NCBI RefSeq assembly: GCF_963678635.1
Contig: NC_087068.1
Coordinates: 60,001-124,000 of the forward strand
Direction of reading: 5' to 3'
Source: Symsagittifera roscoffensis
Taxonomy: Eukaryota; Xenacoelomorpha; Acoela; Convolutidae
DNA length: 64,000 bases
This document shows, one piece after another, positions 22,801 to 32,100 of the stretch. Position 1 is the first letter of the stretch. Every line of letters starts with the position of its first letter. A model generated the notes under the pieces. That model saw only the letters and a program-made list of their open reading frames with translations, did not search any database and was not told the DNA's origin. The position numbers were made by a program, and so were the translations under genes.

Positions 22801-25800
22801 GTCTGCCAGGGTTCGCGCCGTCTTCTTCGATCTAGTGGCGGTTACGGTCAGACCTGCCAAGAGCATAGGGGGTATCAGATTCTCTTTTTCTCCCCCTGTC
22901 AGCGTTGCGCTATCTCCTTGCCCGCTCTCGCCTGAACGACCTGCGCTCGTTAAAGAGGTCACCACTGCGCTGGCTCTCGACTTCACCACTCTCGGGTTCA
23001 TGGCTCGACTTCCTGTTTTCCCTTTTAGTCGCTTCAGCCCTTTCCTGGCTCGTCTGACAGGTAATTTCTTTGCAACATGCTGATCATCGGCACTGTCTTC
23101 TGTTACTGACTCGGTCAGAACATCCGACTCCATGGAGCTCACTATTTTTTCCAGGACCTCACGCATGATGGGTTGGTTCAATCCCACCTTCATTATGGAC
23201 TGCGTCCCATATCGCCTTATCACTTCCCAAGATTTCTCCATGAAGTTTACTCGGCTCCAGATTGCTCCTTTCTTGCCCTCCAACTCCATTTGATATCTTT
23301 CCCATTCTTCTTCTGGTAATGTGCTGAGGAACGATATATTCATTGACTCTTCGATTTTCCTCCTCCTTGGTGATTCATAAAGCAGTTTCTGCGGATCCCT
23401 GCTTCGGCACTCTCTAGCCTGGCTTATTGGGTCTATCGGAGATAGATCGGCCGACGCCTCCTTTGTAGGAGACATGAAGGACGATGGTGCCATTAGCAAT
23501 AAACTCCCATCGACTTCCCCATCGTCGTCTTCACTGAACCGGTACTCTAGCAAGTCCCTTTCCAACGCTCCTAGATCGGTCTCTCCCGGTTTCTCCGTCT
23601 TACTTCCGGTCCCATCATCGTTATCGTCTTGATCCATCAATTCATCGTCGTCCGCATCAGGTTTCGGCCTAGGTCCCGAAGGTCCTTGTCGCGCGTCTGT
23701 GCCCGAATCCGGCCGAGCCGGTACGGCCATGTCTCCTGCGTGATAAAACAATTCATCATCGACCAGGAATTCTACCAACTCCTCGCCATGTGGGGCCAGG
23801 TCCTCTATCGTTATATATGAGCCTCCTCTGCTCTCTCTTGCCACCTCCAGCATCACCACTTTCGCTTCTCCTGACCACTTCAGTCTCGATAAGTCATCCG
23901 CTGAAGAATATACTTCGTTCCACGTTTCAGCCGAGACCTCTGGTCTCCTGGAAGGTAGTGCCTTGATCTTTTTCCTGCTCCAGGCATCGGGGAATGAGAA
24001 GTCAAACGTATGCGCAGCGGCAGCGTTCCAGCTGATGAAGCGCGGCTCCATCCCTCCACTCCACTTCAGCATTCTCTTCTCCGCGTCACGAGCTGCTCCG
24101 ATACGAGGGGCAATGATGGGAGATGTGACTCCCAACAACATCCTCCTTATCGGTGGATATCGATGGCATTGGTCCGGCAGCGGCCTGGACCCAGGAAGCC
24201 ATGTTTGTTGATTCTCTTTCGCATGGGCATAGGCTCCCGGCAATTGAGGTACTACCACAGCCTCTCCTGTATCTTTCACCACTGGTCTCAAATTCCAGAG
24301 TTTTGGGTTAAACTGGATGTGGGAAAGATCCTCACGGCCCATTCGGCATTTGAAGTGGTTGTTGAAGTCCATCAACACCCAACCTGGCTCTGCTATTCTT
24401 CCGAATAGCCTATCATCGCTAGCCAGCTTTCTCAGTTCACTCTGCTCTACCCAATTCAGCACGGAACAATCCACTACTGAGACCAGGTTGACGTACAACA
24501 CTGAATTCCTGTACGCTTTAACTTGCACATCCGGGAACGCAAAGGACATCACCGGTCCATACACCACTGTGACGAATTCCCTCAGTCCGTGGACCAGAGC
24601 CAACGGATCAATCCGCATCATGACAGCTAAGTCTGTTAGTAAGGGCATGCCACAATACTGCTTACATTCGCTTGCGTTCGTCGCCACTTTGTCCTCTCCT
24701 GTGACGCTTCTGTTTTGTTGCAAGAGGTATTGAAGTAGGAGAGTCCTCCAGTCTTTCATCTTCTTGAGCGAGGCAGTTTCCAACTGTGCATTGAACTCAC
24801 GACTGGGTCCCTGTAGTTGTTCAGGGTAACGCAATAGCACAAGCAAGTCTCCCAGTCGACCATAGGTCATGGCAATCAGAGTCAGGAGTCCATCCAATCT
24901 CAAATCTGCCAACGCTTGGGTAAAGAGGTTTGCCGGTCCTTTCACAAAGTTTTCATGACCAAATGTCACGTATAAGGCTAGCACCAGGCCAATCGACAAC
25001 TTCCTGATGTCTTTGACGAAACTCGCGATCAGGTTCCTAGATGCCCTCGGATAGCACGTCGATAGGAAAGATGGCGTCCATCCCACTCCCATTCCACCCA
25101 AGATAGCATCTGATCGTTCGTACTGTGCCTTTGTGGCCAGCACGTCAGCTTGGAACTTATCCAGCGACATCGTGTTTACGTCTTGCATTAGCTTCAACAT
25201 CTTGCCTCCAGCCAACTCCCGGGCATTAAGTAGATTCTTCAGATACGCATGTATCTCTTTAATTATTGCCGGCGCATGCTCAAACGCGTCCTCACCCAAG
25301 GTGCACAGCCTCGGTGACAGGTACAACCATATATTGTTGTGTGGCTTCGTACGCAAAGCCATTGCCATGAGGTCCTCCTCTGCTGACGTCATGTTCTTTC
25401 TGATCATCCTTCCCTGCTCATTCTCTGCCTGATCCATCTGTCTGAACCAGAGATCATCAGCCACCTGTTGTACTAATAGATGATCGTCACCTACCCCTGG
25501 TCTTAGCTTCAATAATCTTGCGAAGTTGGACAGCTCCAACCCCAGAACTTCATCTAGCACCAACCGAGTTGTGCTACAATCTCTGAGCCCCTGTATGGCA
25601 TTCGAGATGTCAGCCCAAACGGCGGGAAGCTCAGATCGGGACGGATAGTAATTGTCCGGGTCCACCACTCTGTTTGGGGCAGGAATTATTACGTTAAATA
25701 TTCCCTCTACTATCGTCGTGACCATTGTGTACACAAATTGAAGGGGTTCAGGCAACGCAGCGTAGCCTGGTGACAATACGAAGATCACCTTCACCACATT

Positions 25801-28722
25801 CATGGTGAAACGTTGTCTTGCTGCTGCCTCTACCTCGGCCATCGCCGAGAGCAGTGTCATTATCGCCTCCCCTATAACTTCGTTACTCGGGATCGATCCA
25901 TCCGTCAGACGTGACAATAAGCCTCTGCTTTGTAGATGATCATTTGAGCCTGCAACCACTATTACCTGCGGCTCCATGCTGACCACTCTCCGTACACTTA
26001 TCATCATGCCTATCGCCTGTCCCCAGTCCAGTTTAGGCGCCGTTAAGAAAATCACATCGGGCCAGAATAGAGAACGGGGCGTGTAGAGATAATCGGAGCC
26101 GGCCACAACCAGATATTTGGCAGCCTTCATGTCCAAGGGGTCATAAGCTGCAAAAAGGCCATCGCCTATTGGGGCCTTCAGGTTCCCGTATCTCTTATCG
26201 TCTCCAACCACTGTTGTAGTTCGGGGGTAATCCCTCGAATACTCGCCCGGCGTCTGACCGGGTGGTTTAGCGAATTGTCTGTACATCTTGTGATGTTTGT
26301 TATTGGGCTTGTTATCCGTCTGGAACTTGCCCTTGCGCACAGGTGGTGTCTTTTCCCGGGTCCTATCTCGAACGTCGGTGAGCGACCGGGTGTTTAAAGG
26401 TCCAAAGGTATTGTCATGAGGTAATCCATCCAGGTCTACATGTCGGAGTGAGGTCGAGGAGCTGAATTTCTCCTGTTCTGCTAGCAGCCAATCCACGCCC
26501 GGTATCCGATAAAGTCGCGACACTGTGGGACTTTCACCGCCAGTCATTCTCATCGCATCTTCCCGACACGTCAAGGTATTCATATTCAACTTCGCCGACA
26601 TGTCCGTCTTATACTGACCCCAATGGCTAGGATCTGATCTATTCCAAAGCAGCCTGCTGCCTGATTCAATTCCCTCCGCTGGCACGGTACTTCTAGACGG
26701 TCCTGCTGTCGAAGCAGGATTTGTCGTGGCAGGCGAATCGTTCCTCCTAGACGCGGTCTGGGAGTTATTCCTGTTGTTTTGTTCCACCGATCTGCCGAGT
26801 CGGCTTCCAATCGATTGCGGCCTGGGAGGAGGAGCAGTCCCCAGCCTGTCTCTCACGTTCGAGCTCGGAGCGACGGTTGCGGCTCCAACCGTTTCCGTTG
26901 CCAAGGGCCCTAGACGGTTGGCGAGGGATTCGGGCACGGTTGCCCTTATTCTACTCCCTCCGGTCGAATTGGTCCGAGCCAAAGAACCGGTCTCCCTCGA
27001 CTCTTGCTCCGCTTCCCTCAATTGCGTCTGAAACACATCATTAATCCAATGCCTCCCTCGTTGGGTATTGAAGTGCACTCCATCTTTAGTGAGCGCGATG
27101 TGGTCAGTCATGCGCAGCATATTTTCGAGATCCAGGAGTCGCAACTCGCCAGGATTGTTTCTCACCAGACTGCGGGTCATTTCATTCCACCGCGTCACGT
27201 TGCCATTCATGAAATCTGCAGCTATAGTGCCCACCAAAGGATTTGGTGGTGTCGTACACAGGATCACGAGCTTGGGTCTATACTTTTCTTTCAATTCGTT
27301 CAATAGGCACACCAATAGAGGTTCCCACTTGTTCTCCGGAGTCACGGGGGCTCTCGAGACGTCATTGGTCCCCAGCATTATTATTAATGTATCCAAATGA
27401 TCCTCGCTCTGGAACTCCATCATTTTGATGACTTGAGCCACTGAGGCTCCTCCAAAGGACAGAATGGTAGTATGACCATAGACGAAGATCTCATTCAGAT
27501 CTCTCACCAAACTGTCTCCAATGATCAAATGGCGACTCCCTGGGGGAATTACTTGGTCGTTCGTGGCGGGGTTCCAGCTCATGTCATTCAGGCAGGCTCG
27601 AGGATGCTCGGCTGGCACTTGCGTGAACTGATGACGTGCCATCAGATTCTTCCTGATGTCTACCACGCGAGACTTCTCAAAGACTCCACCAGGCGCAGAA
27701 CACGCTATCGTGCGGGTTGCTCGCTCCGAGCTATTTGATGAATGATCACGACGCTGGGAAGGAACGATCCTAGCAAGTGTCCGCTCAGTGCCTCTATTGA
27801 TCTCATCCATCGCGGCTCTGGCCACTTGGTTAAATGATTCCTGAAATTGAGGAGCTAGATAGGTGTCAGAAGGGTCTGGTATCGTAAACCTCTGACTCGA
27901 AGCAGACGGTCGTGTCTGCTGAGGAGCCTCGGGCCCCCTTGATGCACGCAAATCCAGAACCTCAGGTCCTCTCGATGCGCACAGCTCCTGCGCTGTTGTC
28001 CTGGGGCGTGTGTCGTTAGATCCCTCCGAGGACCTCATGCTCGCCAGGATTTCCGGTGACACTTGGCTCACCTTCGCCATATACAGCTCCTTCAGGTGCT
28101 TTATCTCATCCTCCTTGTAGGCCACCTGCAGATCTTCAAATTTCTTTTTCCATTCGTCTCTCTCCCGAGCTATGGCCCTGTACTCCTGAAGTTTGGCACA
28201 CAGCTCACTCTGATCTCTCTCCTTCTTCTCCAGTGTCTCAATCGTCTCCGACGTCTGGATCTCTATCTCGCTCACTCTCACTCTCTTTAGGGGAGGAGCA
28301 GCTGTTGGAGAGTCGACAGAGTGTGACGGGCCTGGCCCATCACGTTGTCTCTTCGCTCCAATGAGTGGCTGCGCAGGTTGGACGGGCAAGGGCATCTCAC
28401 CTAGCCGGTGGTCCCTTTGCTCACCTAGTCCTGGCTCACGAGCCAGGTCGTGGCCAGACATTTCTCCGCGCCTCCATCTCATCAATCGGTTTCGGCCTCT
28501 CTCGGCGGTCCCGGACTCACCGAAGGCCAACATCAACACGACTTCTGTAGGGCGATTCCCTCGACCCTCTCTTCCCAGTGCATTGAGGAGTGCGACCACA
28601 AACATCGCCAACCCCGGGTCTTCTCGTGTAAAATCACAATCGATCAGCCGCTGATAGATCTCGTCTAGAGTCGCTCCTAGACTCGCTGAGAGGAATTCCA
28701 TGAGTTCGTTAGTGTCACCCAT
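19855..28722 (-). CDS. ORF3: giant protein (about 2,955 aa) with SGNH/GDSL hydrolase domain
   Basis: The first ATG (28722) aligns with the start of ORF3 in copy B (45478); the longer open frame begins with TTG. The N-terminal 390 residues are polar with a coiled-coil-like stretch. Residues about 395-560 hold an SGNH hydrolase: IIGDSLVRDL (Ser), FGGASV (Gly), MLGTNDVS (Asn) and DGVHFN (Asp-x-x-His), so all catalytic blocks are present. Residues about 860-1100 contain a second possible, degenerate module (VVAGSDYLY, VVAGSNDHLQ). An acidic stretch (near 1,650) and a basic stretch (near 1,900) follow, then a long region I do not recognise with a Cys-rich end (CLHNSFCRN, LLPCCK). I see no signal peptide, furin site or membrane anchor, so it does not look like Env despite its position. 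SGNH domains occur in ORF1 of CR1-like LINEs and in Ngaro/DIRS elements. The substrate is unknown. Confidence 0.85.
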   Translation of the reverse strand: MGDTNELMEFLSASLGATLDEIYQRLIDCDFTREDPGLAMFVVALLNALGREGRGNRPTEVVLMLAFGESGTAERGRNRLMRWRRGEMSGHDLAREPGLGEQRDHRLGEMPLPVQPAQPLIGAKRQRDGPGPSHSVDSPTAAPPLKRVRVSEIEIQTSETIETLEKKERDQSELCAKLQEYRAIARERDEWKKKFEDLQVAYKEDEIKHLKELYMAKVSQVSPEILASMRSSEGSNDTRPRTTAQELCASRGPEVLDLRASRGPEAPQQTRPSASSQRFTIPDPSDTYLAPQFQESFNQVARAAMDEINRGTERTLARIVPSQRRDHSSNSSERATRTIACSAPGGVFEKSRVVDIRKNLMARHQFTQVPAEHPRACLNDMSWNPATNDQVIPPGSRHLIIGDSLVRDLNEIFVYGHTTILSFGGASVAQVIKMMEFQSEDHLDTLIIMLGTNDVSRAPVTPENKWEPLLVCLLNELKEKYRPKLVILCTTPPNPLVGTIAADFMNGNVTRWNEMTRSLVRNNPGELRLLDLENMLRMTDHIALTKDGVHFNTQRGRHWINDVFQTQLREAEQESRETGSLARTNSTGGSRIRATVPESLANRLGPLATETVGAATVAPSSNVRDRLGTAPPPRPQSIGSRLGRSVEQNNRNNSQTASRRNDSPATTNPASTAGPSRSTVPAEGIESGSRLLWNRSDPSHWGQYKTDMSAKLNMNTLTCREDAMRMTGGESPTVSRLYRIPGVDWLLAEQEKFSSSTSLRHVDLDGLPHDNTFGPLNTRSLTDVRDRTREKTPPVRKGKFQTDNKPNNKHHKMYRQFAKPPGQTPGEYSRDYPRTTTVVGDDKRYGNLKAPIGDGLFAAYDPLDMKAAKYLVVAGSDYLYTPRSLFWPDVIFLTAPKLDWGQAIGMMISVRRVVSMEPQVIVVAGSNDHLQSRGLLSRLTDGSIPSNEVIGEAIMTLLSAMAEVEAAARQRFTMNVVKVIFVLSPGYAALPEPLQFVYTMVTTIVEGIFNVIIPAPNRVVDPDNYYPSRSELPAVWADISNAIQGLRDCSTTRLVLDEVLGLELSNFARLLKLRPGVGDDHLLVQQVADDLWFRQMDQAENEQGRMIRKNMTSAEEDLMAMALRTKPHNNIWLYLSPRLCTLGEDAFEHAPAIIKEIHAYLKNLLNARELAGGKMLKLMQDVNTMSLDKFQADVLATKAQYERSDAILGGMGVGWTPSFLSTCYPRASRNLIASFVKDIRKLSIGLVLALYVTFGHENFVKGPANLFTQALADLRLDGLLTLIAMTYGRLGDLLVLLRYPEQLQGPSREFNAQLETASLKKMKDWRTLLLQYLLQQNRSVTGEDKVATNASECKQYCGMPLLTDLAVMMRIDPLALVHGLREFVTVVYGPVMSFAFPDVQVKAYRNSVLYVNLVSVVDCSVLNWVEQSELRKLASDDRLFGRIAEPGWVLMDFNNHFKCRMGREDLSHIQFNPKLWNLRPVVKDTGEAVVVPQLPGAYAHAKENQQTWLPGSRPLPDQCHRYPPIRRMLLGVTSPIIAPRIGAARDAEKRMLKWSGGMEPRFISWNAAAAHTFDFSFPDAWSRKKIKALPSRRPEVSAETWNEVYSSADDLSRLKWSGEAKVVMLEVARESRGGSYITIEDLAPHGEELVEFLVDDELFYHAGDMAVPARPDSGTDARQGPSGPRPKPDADDDELMDQDDNDDGTGSKTEKPGETDLGALERDLLEYRFSEDDDGEVDGSLLLMAPSSFMSPTKEASADLSPIDPISQARECRSRDPQKLLYESPRRRKIEESMNISFLSTLPEEEWERYQMELEGKKGAIWSRVNFMEKSWEVIRRYGTQSIMKVGLNQPIMREVLEKIVSSMESDVLTESVTEDSADDQHVAKKLPVRRARKGLKRLKGKTGSRAMNPRVVKSRASAVVTSLTSAGRSGESGQGDSATLTGGEKENLIPPMLLAGLTVTATRSKKTARTLADTKLEMEVISQCGSGGLEDYRPSRINMAKLKLEGQLDVVEYSRITVPESVHMGDPAGGYVEMLKARNSARGHLMAWSEKRAMQEYLKGLTENSNFNRREYGTVMSSEANEIGLEKLLEISWRAALQKYFDETMNAPATVAAYLAHPCVRTDLQIRLAWCLMGIKKAEYEASNDSKSREQELELMEALRALISKDDSAIAWAKRKDALCFVRFVVDRIPTPVLGECIKIIRQKGVDCERNFLRALLELYQDMPLTVPSKESNDMESYRRLEEVRRYSNKELRVSRDLIEAARGQKEFATLGKLKSFQYVSGIPGMAYNPFVNEEAREAYFDYEQVTVLNFWVERIKEIGMLMVEQPKLGIILEERVVETSIPELKGQVSFDCGSWDGPLKTSLVVMWELMKPSWCPHPNAGLIWDMTADIMLDRDDDASLHDLAMIQHLLAMRLTKKKSNPSTELSEEGTSSNWLKQGTCLAQHSGMEGHVCNMGHCLITLSEQHRQLARLYGRLSMSDKSAMELVADCHGVTDVNLITALGFCSMKSSIESLERLERAHELVTSLSVEIFPGALQTEQKIGGWREALENEMNLKDSEAYHRPTGSKYMVGSSSAPYCNSKYPTHMVVMDARTQQVLVDQLFSVPKCVRLARMSERSYDLLAKIFRAVPKRSEGELQDVVGEEFMRLNEGNVSEFQKQKASGALPTEFPTIEEKDDLHRILMEVEPLLGASGYRTRRNIVRTHGEYPCHCLAQTLWYPKRGNLILVWDVEELYSTGLPDQNQPVSIVVVSAMLAVRWLEANADTSEQETAVPTPEQLSNVKMSSELDLFRTTCKVLRIPKAIERIWSRQRLMPWFRAVMTSWMYERAKRHMSRNTEAYQSFQLDIGPGAYKRAFLTHRNAVTTAVKRVAGAPCVTEDEKKEVLRADLERNVSLCLHNSFCRNREQKVNVDLLPCCKPRLLEQEGWGTARNSLDMLEKVLEDSDAEHQDGEMME

Positions 28723-28809
28723 TTCTTTTCGTGTTGATTCTTCTTGTCGTGTCGTGTAATTTCTCTCTGTCTCTTCTGATTCAGTGTTCAGTAAACAATT
28801 TTCGATCAA

Positions 28810-29166
28810 TCAAGATCTAAAAAACAGGTCGCGACTTAGAACCATCATTTTAGGATGCAACATCAATCAATTCTTTAAAACTCTCCATTGAAATTCTCTT
28901 CACAATTCTGATTTAAAATTTAGCACCAAGGTGGATCGTCCACCTTTATCTTTGTCAGAGTAGCACGAATAAGCGCTGTCACCTTGATGACACAAACATA
29001 AAACATATCATAACAATAAAACATAACATAAACACATAAACATCACACACCTATACTATCATATAAAAACCTAATCCCTAATACTGTACCTAAAACCTAA
29101 CCTAAAACTTGACTCTAATTCTTATCGAGCAACTTAATAAAAACCACTTATCGCCGAGCGCAATTC
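28810..29166 (-). other. pol-ORF3 spacer (copy C)
   Basis: 357 bp between the pol stop and ORF3. It is AT-rich, with no ORF of note. The candidate splice acceptor lies at its downstream end. Confidence 0.6.
28817..28835 (-). promoter_or_regulatory. Conserved 3' splice site before ORF3 (copy C)
   Basis: In sense a pyrimidine-rich CCTGTTTTTTAG precedes ATCTTGATTGATC. Copy B has TTCTTTTCTAG then ATCCTGATTGATC at 45388-45411. A spliced subgenomic RNA for ORF3 would be analogous to env mRNA. The donor site is not identified. Confidence 0.5.
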
Positions 29167-32100
29167 TTAGCATATGCTCAGATAGTATTTTTTATGTAAG
29201 TAAACCTCTATGTCAGTCTCTGAAAATATCACATGCACAAGAGCGTACAACTCTCTCGGATGTAGCTTTCCCCTATTAGGATCGTATACTGGCAACGAGA
29301 GAGAGGTCACACTTCTCTCAACCAGGAAATCCCTAAGTCGAGTCAAGGCCAATACCAAGCTCTCCGGATTCACGTGTTGCCTATCAGTAGCTTTCGTAAC
29401 CAAAAAACACAAATATTTCCCTGGTATCTGTGATGCAACAGGGGGTAACGCTATCATTCCTCCTACACCAGGCCTCTGTTTCCACAAAAACTCGATATTC
29501 TTGTACTCTCTTTTAAAGTCGGCTGCTAGTGCTGTTTTGAAGCTTACGTCCGCCGTTATCGCTATGGCGCACGTGCGTTCCGTGAGTATGAAATCGCTGT
29601 CCGTTATAACGATATTGTTCGAATAGTGGTTCGGGAGATCAAAATACGATTCAAAGATTCGTCCAAAAGGTGGTTTCTTAGCATTCTCGCCCTCTGTCTC
29701 TAGTTCTCCGGTTTCCCTTGCCGATTTCAATTTTTTTATTATGAGATTTTCGGTGTGGGTGAGTCCTACCCCCACTCCCCGGACAAAAATATCCATCGAC
29801 GTCCCCGTCGATCGCCCAAAGTCTAGGAGACCGAGGTTGGATTGTGGAACACGTAGAGGACCATCTGGGGCGACCCAGTTGGACTCGGTATTATCATGAC
29901 TGATGTATTTGACGCCGTCTCTATCGACGTCCTGAATCGTCAGGATCGTCTCTTTTGGATCTGTCGGCAGATCATGGAGCCATTCGAGCACGCGCAAGTT
30001 TGTTAGTTCTTTCTCATGAGTCTGTTCCGCTTCTGGTTCGAACTCCACTTCCGGTTCTGATCGATCGTCGATCCAATCTTGATCCATATCGTTCACAAGG
30101 TCGATTTCTTCTAGCATCGCTACCTCGTCCAGCCCCACCAGCGAGTCTATGACATCACTCACTACTATCCGGTCTACAACGAAGTCCTCGCCATACGGAT
30201 TATATTTCTTCTGGTTTTTTCCTCTCTTACTTTGGCGTGTCTCCATAGTGAGCGGAAAGTCAGGCTGTATTCCTTTGTCAATTTCGGTTTGTTCCGGGCA
30301 ATCCCAGTCTTCTTCGGCATAGGGTAGAGTTTCATCGTCCACCTCTACTCGCTCAGTCAACTCGAGATCCAGTGGTAGATCACAATCGTCCGCCACCTCA
30401 TTCCCGTCGTTCTTGTCGCGAGTACCCCTTTCATTCACTTCACAAGCAGGATCCACTATTAAATAGTCTCCCTCTTGCATGTCCGCTGGAATGCACCAAT
30501 CCTCGGAAGAGGCGTTGTGTGGTTTGATATTCTCGTAATGAGCCGCTCTTCCTGTGCTCAGCCGATAAAAACGACCTCCTTGATGCACCTCTGTTATCTG
30601 AAATGGACCACGCCATTTCTTTAATAGTTTCTTGGTTCCTTTTGGTGGAACCACTTCCTGGAACACCCAGACGTAATCGCCAACTGAGTAGGCTTTTGCA
30701 TCGGCTGTTCTTTTATCGAACCTCCTTTTTTGTCTAATTTGCGCCTGTTGCGTATTCCTCCTGCATAAGTCATTAAGGTCCTGCTGTCTTCTAATAACGT
30801 CCCGCACGTACGTTTGCGGTGCTGTCCTCTTCCCTTCATATTCAGGGTAGAAGAACGTTAATGGGAGTGCTTTTTCGTGACCCGTCAGCATCATATGTGG
30901 ACTTACTCCCGTGGTGGAATGCTCCGTGCTGTTGTAAGCACCCATCACTTGCGGCAAGTGCTTGTCCCAGTCATCCATGTAGCGTGAGCAGTAGACTCTC
31001 AACATGGATACCAGTGTGCGATTCTGCCTCTCGACTAGGCCATTCGTTTGCGGGTGATAAGTGGTCGAGTGGGCCTGCGCTACCTGCGACCTTTTCATTA
31101 ACTCTTTCGTGAGATCACCTACGAATGCTTTGCCATTGTCCGATTGGAACGTGATGGGGCAGCCATGCCTTGCTATCCACACGTTTATCAAATGATCGCA
31201 TGTTTCTTCTGCCGATGCTGTCATGCAGGGTGCTGCCTCCGCATACTTCGTAAAATGGTCGATCATTACCAGCACCTGATTATAGCCCGTTGCTGTCATG
31301 CAGATTTTCTGATGATCAATTTGCACCACTTCGTTGAAACCTGACGATTCTATTGACTGTAGGGGGAACCTTAGTTTCCTGGGATCCTTTGCCTGTTGAC
31401 AAGACAGGCATGCGGCTATCCATTTCTCACAAGCCTTCTTCAATCCCGGCCATTCGAATCGTTTTTGTATCCTGTTATACACTTTGTCCACGCCTTGATG
31501 TCCCATCTGATCATGTGAGCGAAAGAGCAATTCGGTCTGGTACAACTGTGGTAACACTATTGAATTGTATTTATAAAGGACCTTGTCCTCCTCCTTGCGC
31601 TTACAGGCTACGATTCCGTCCTTATTCAGGTACAACAAGTCTTTCCTCTTCAGGTAAAATTGCTTCAGGATTTTGTAGCTGTCTTCTTCCAAGTCTCCCT
31701 TGTCAGGTGCTCCATTCTCGATCCATCTTTTCAGACTGCTCGTCATTCTATCATTTCGTTGAGCCCTCAGGAGATCCGACAGCCTGTACCTGGCTTTCAA
31801 ATACGTCTTCACCACGTTCATTTGCCCACTCATTATCTCCGGAGCATGAGCATCGTCCATCAACTTGACACACCATATCTTTTTCAAAGGCGTCGCTTCT
31901 TGCACAGATGGTTCCAGATTGGTACGGACGACCGTACCATGTGGCAGCAATCTGGTTGGGCGTTTTGAAACTGCTATCAGCTCGAGCTCGTCTGCGGCAT
32001 TATCTACCACAGTGCCCTCTTCATCTGAGGTGTATCTGTCCCTGTCTGGATCCTGATGTGTTTCTCGGTCCAGCCCACGCTGCTTCCAGTCTACCAATAA

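Noticed and set aside
19855-28722. ORF3 as an Env glycoprotein
   Set aside because: There is no signal peptide, furin-like site, fusion peptide or anchor visible, and an SGNH domain is present instead.
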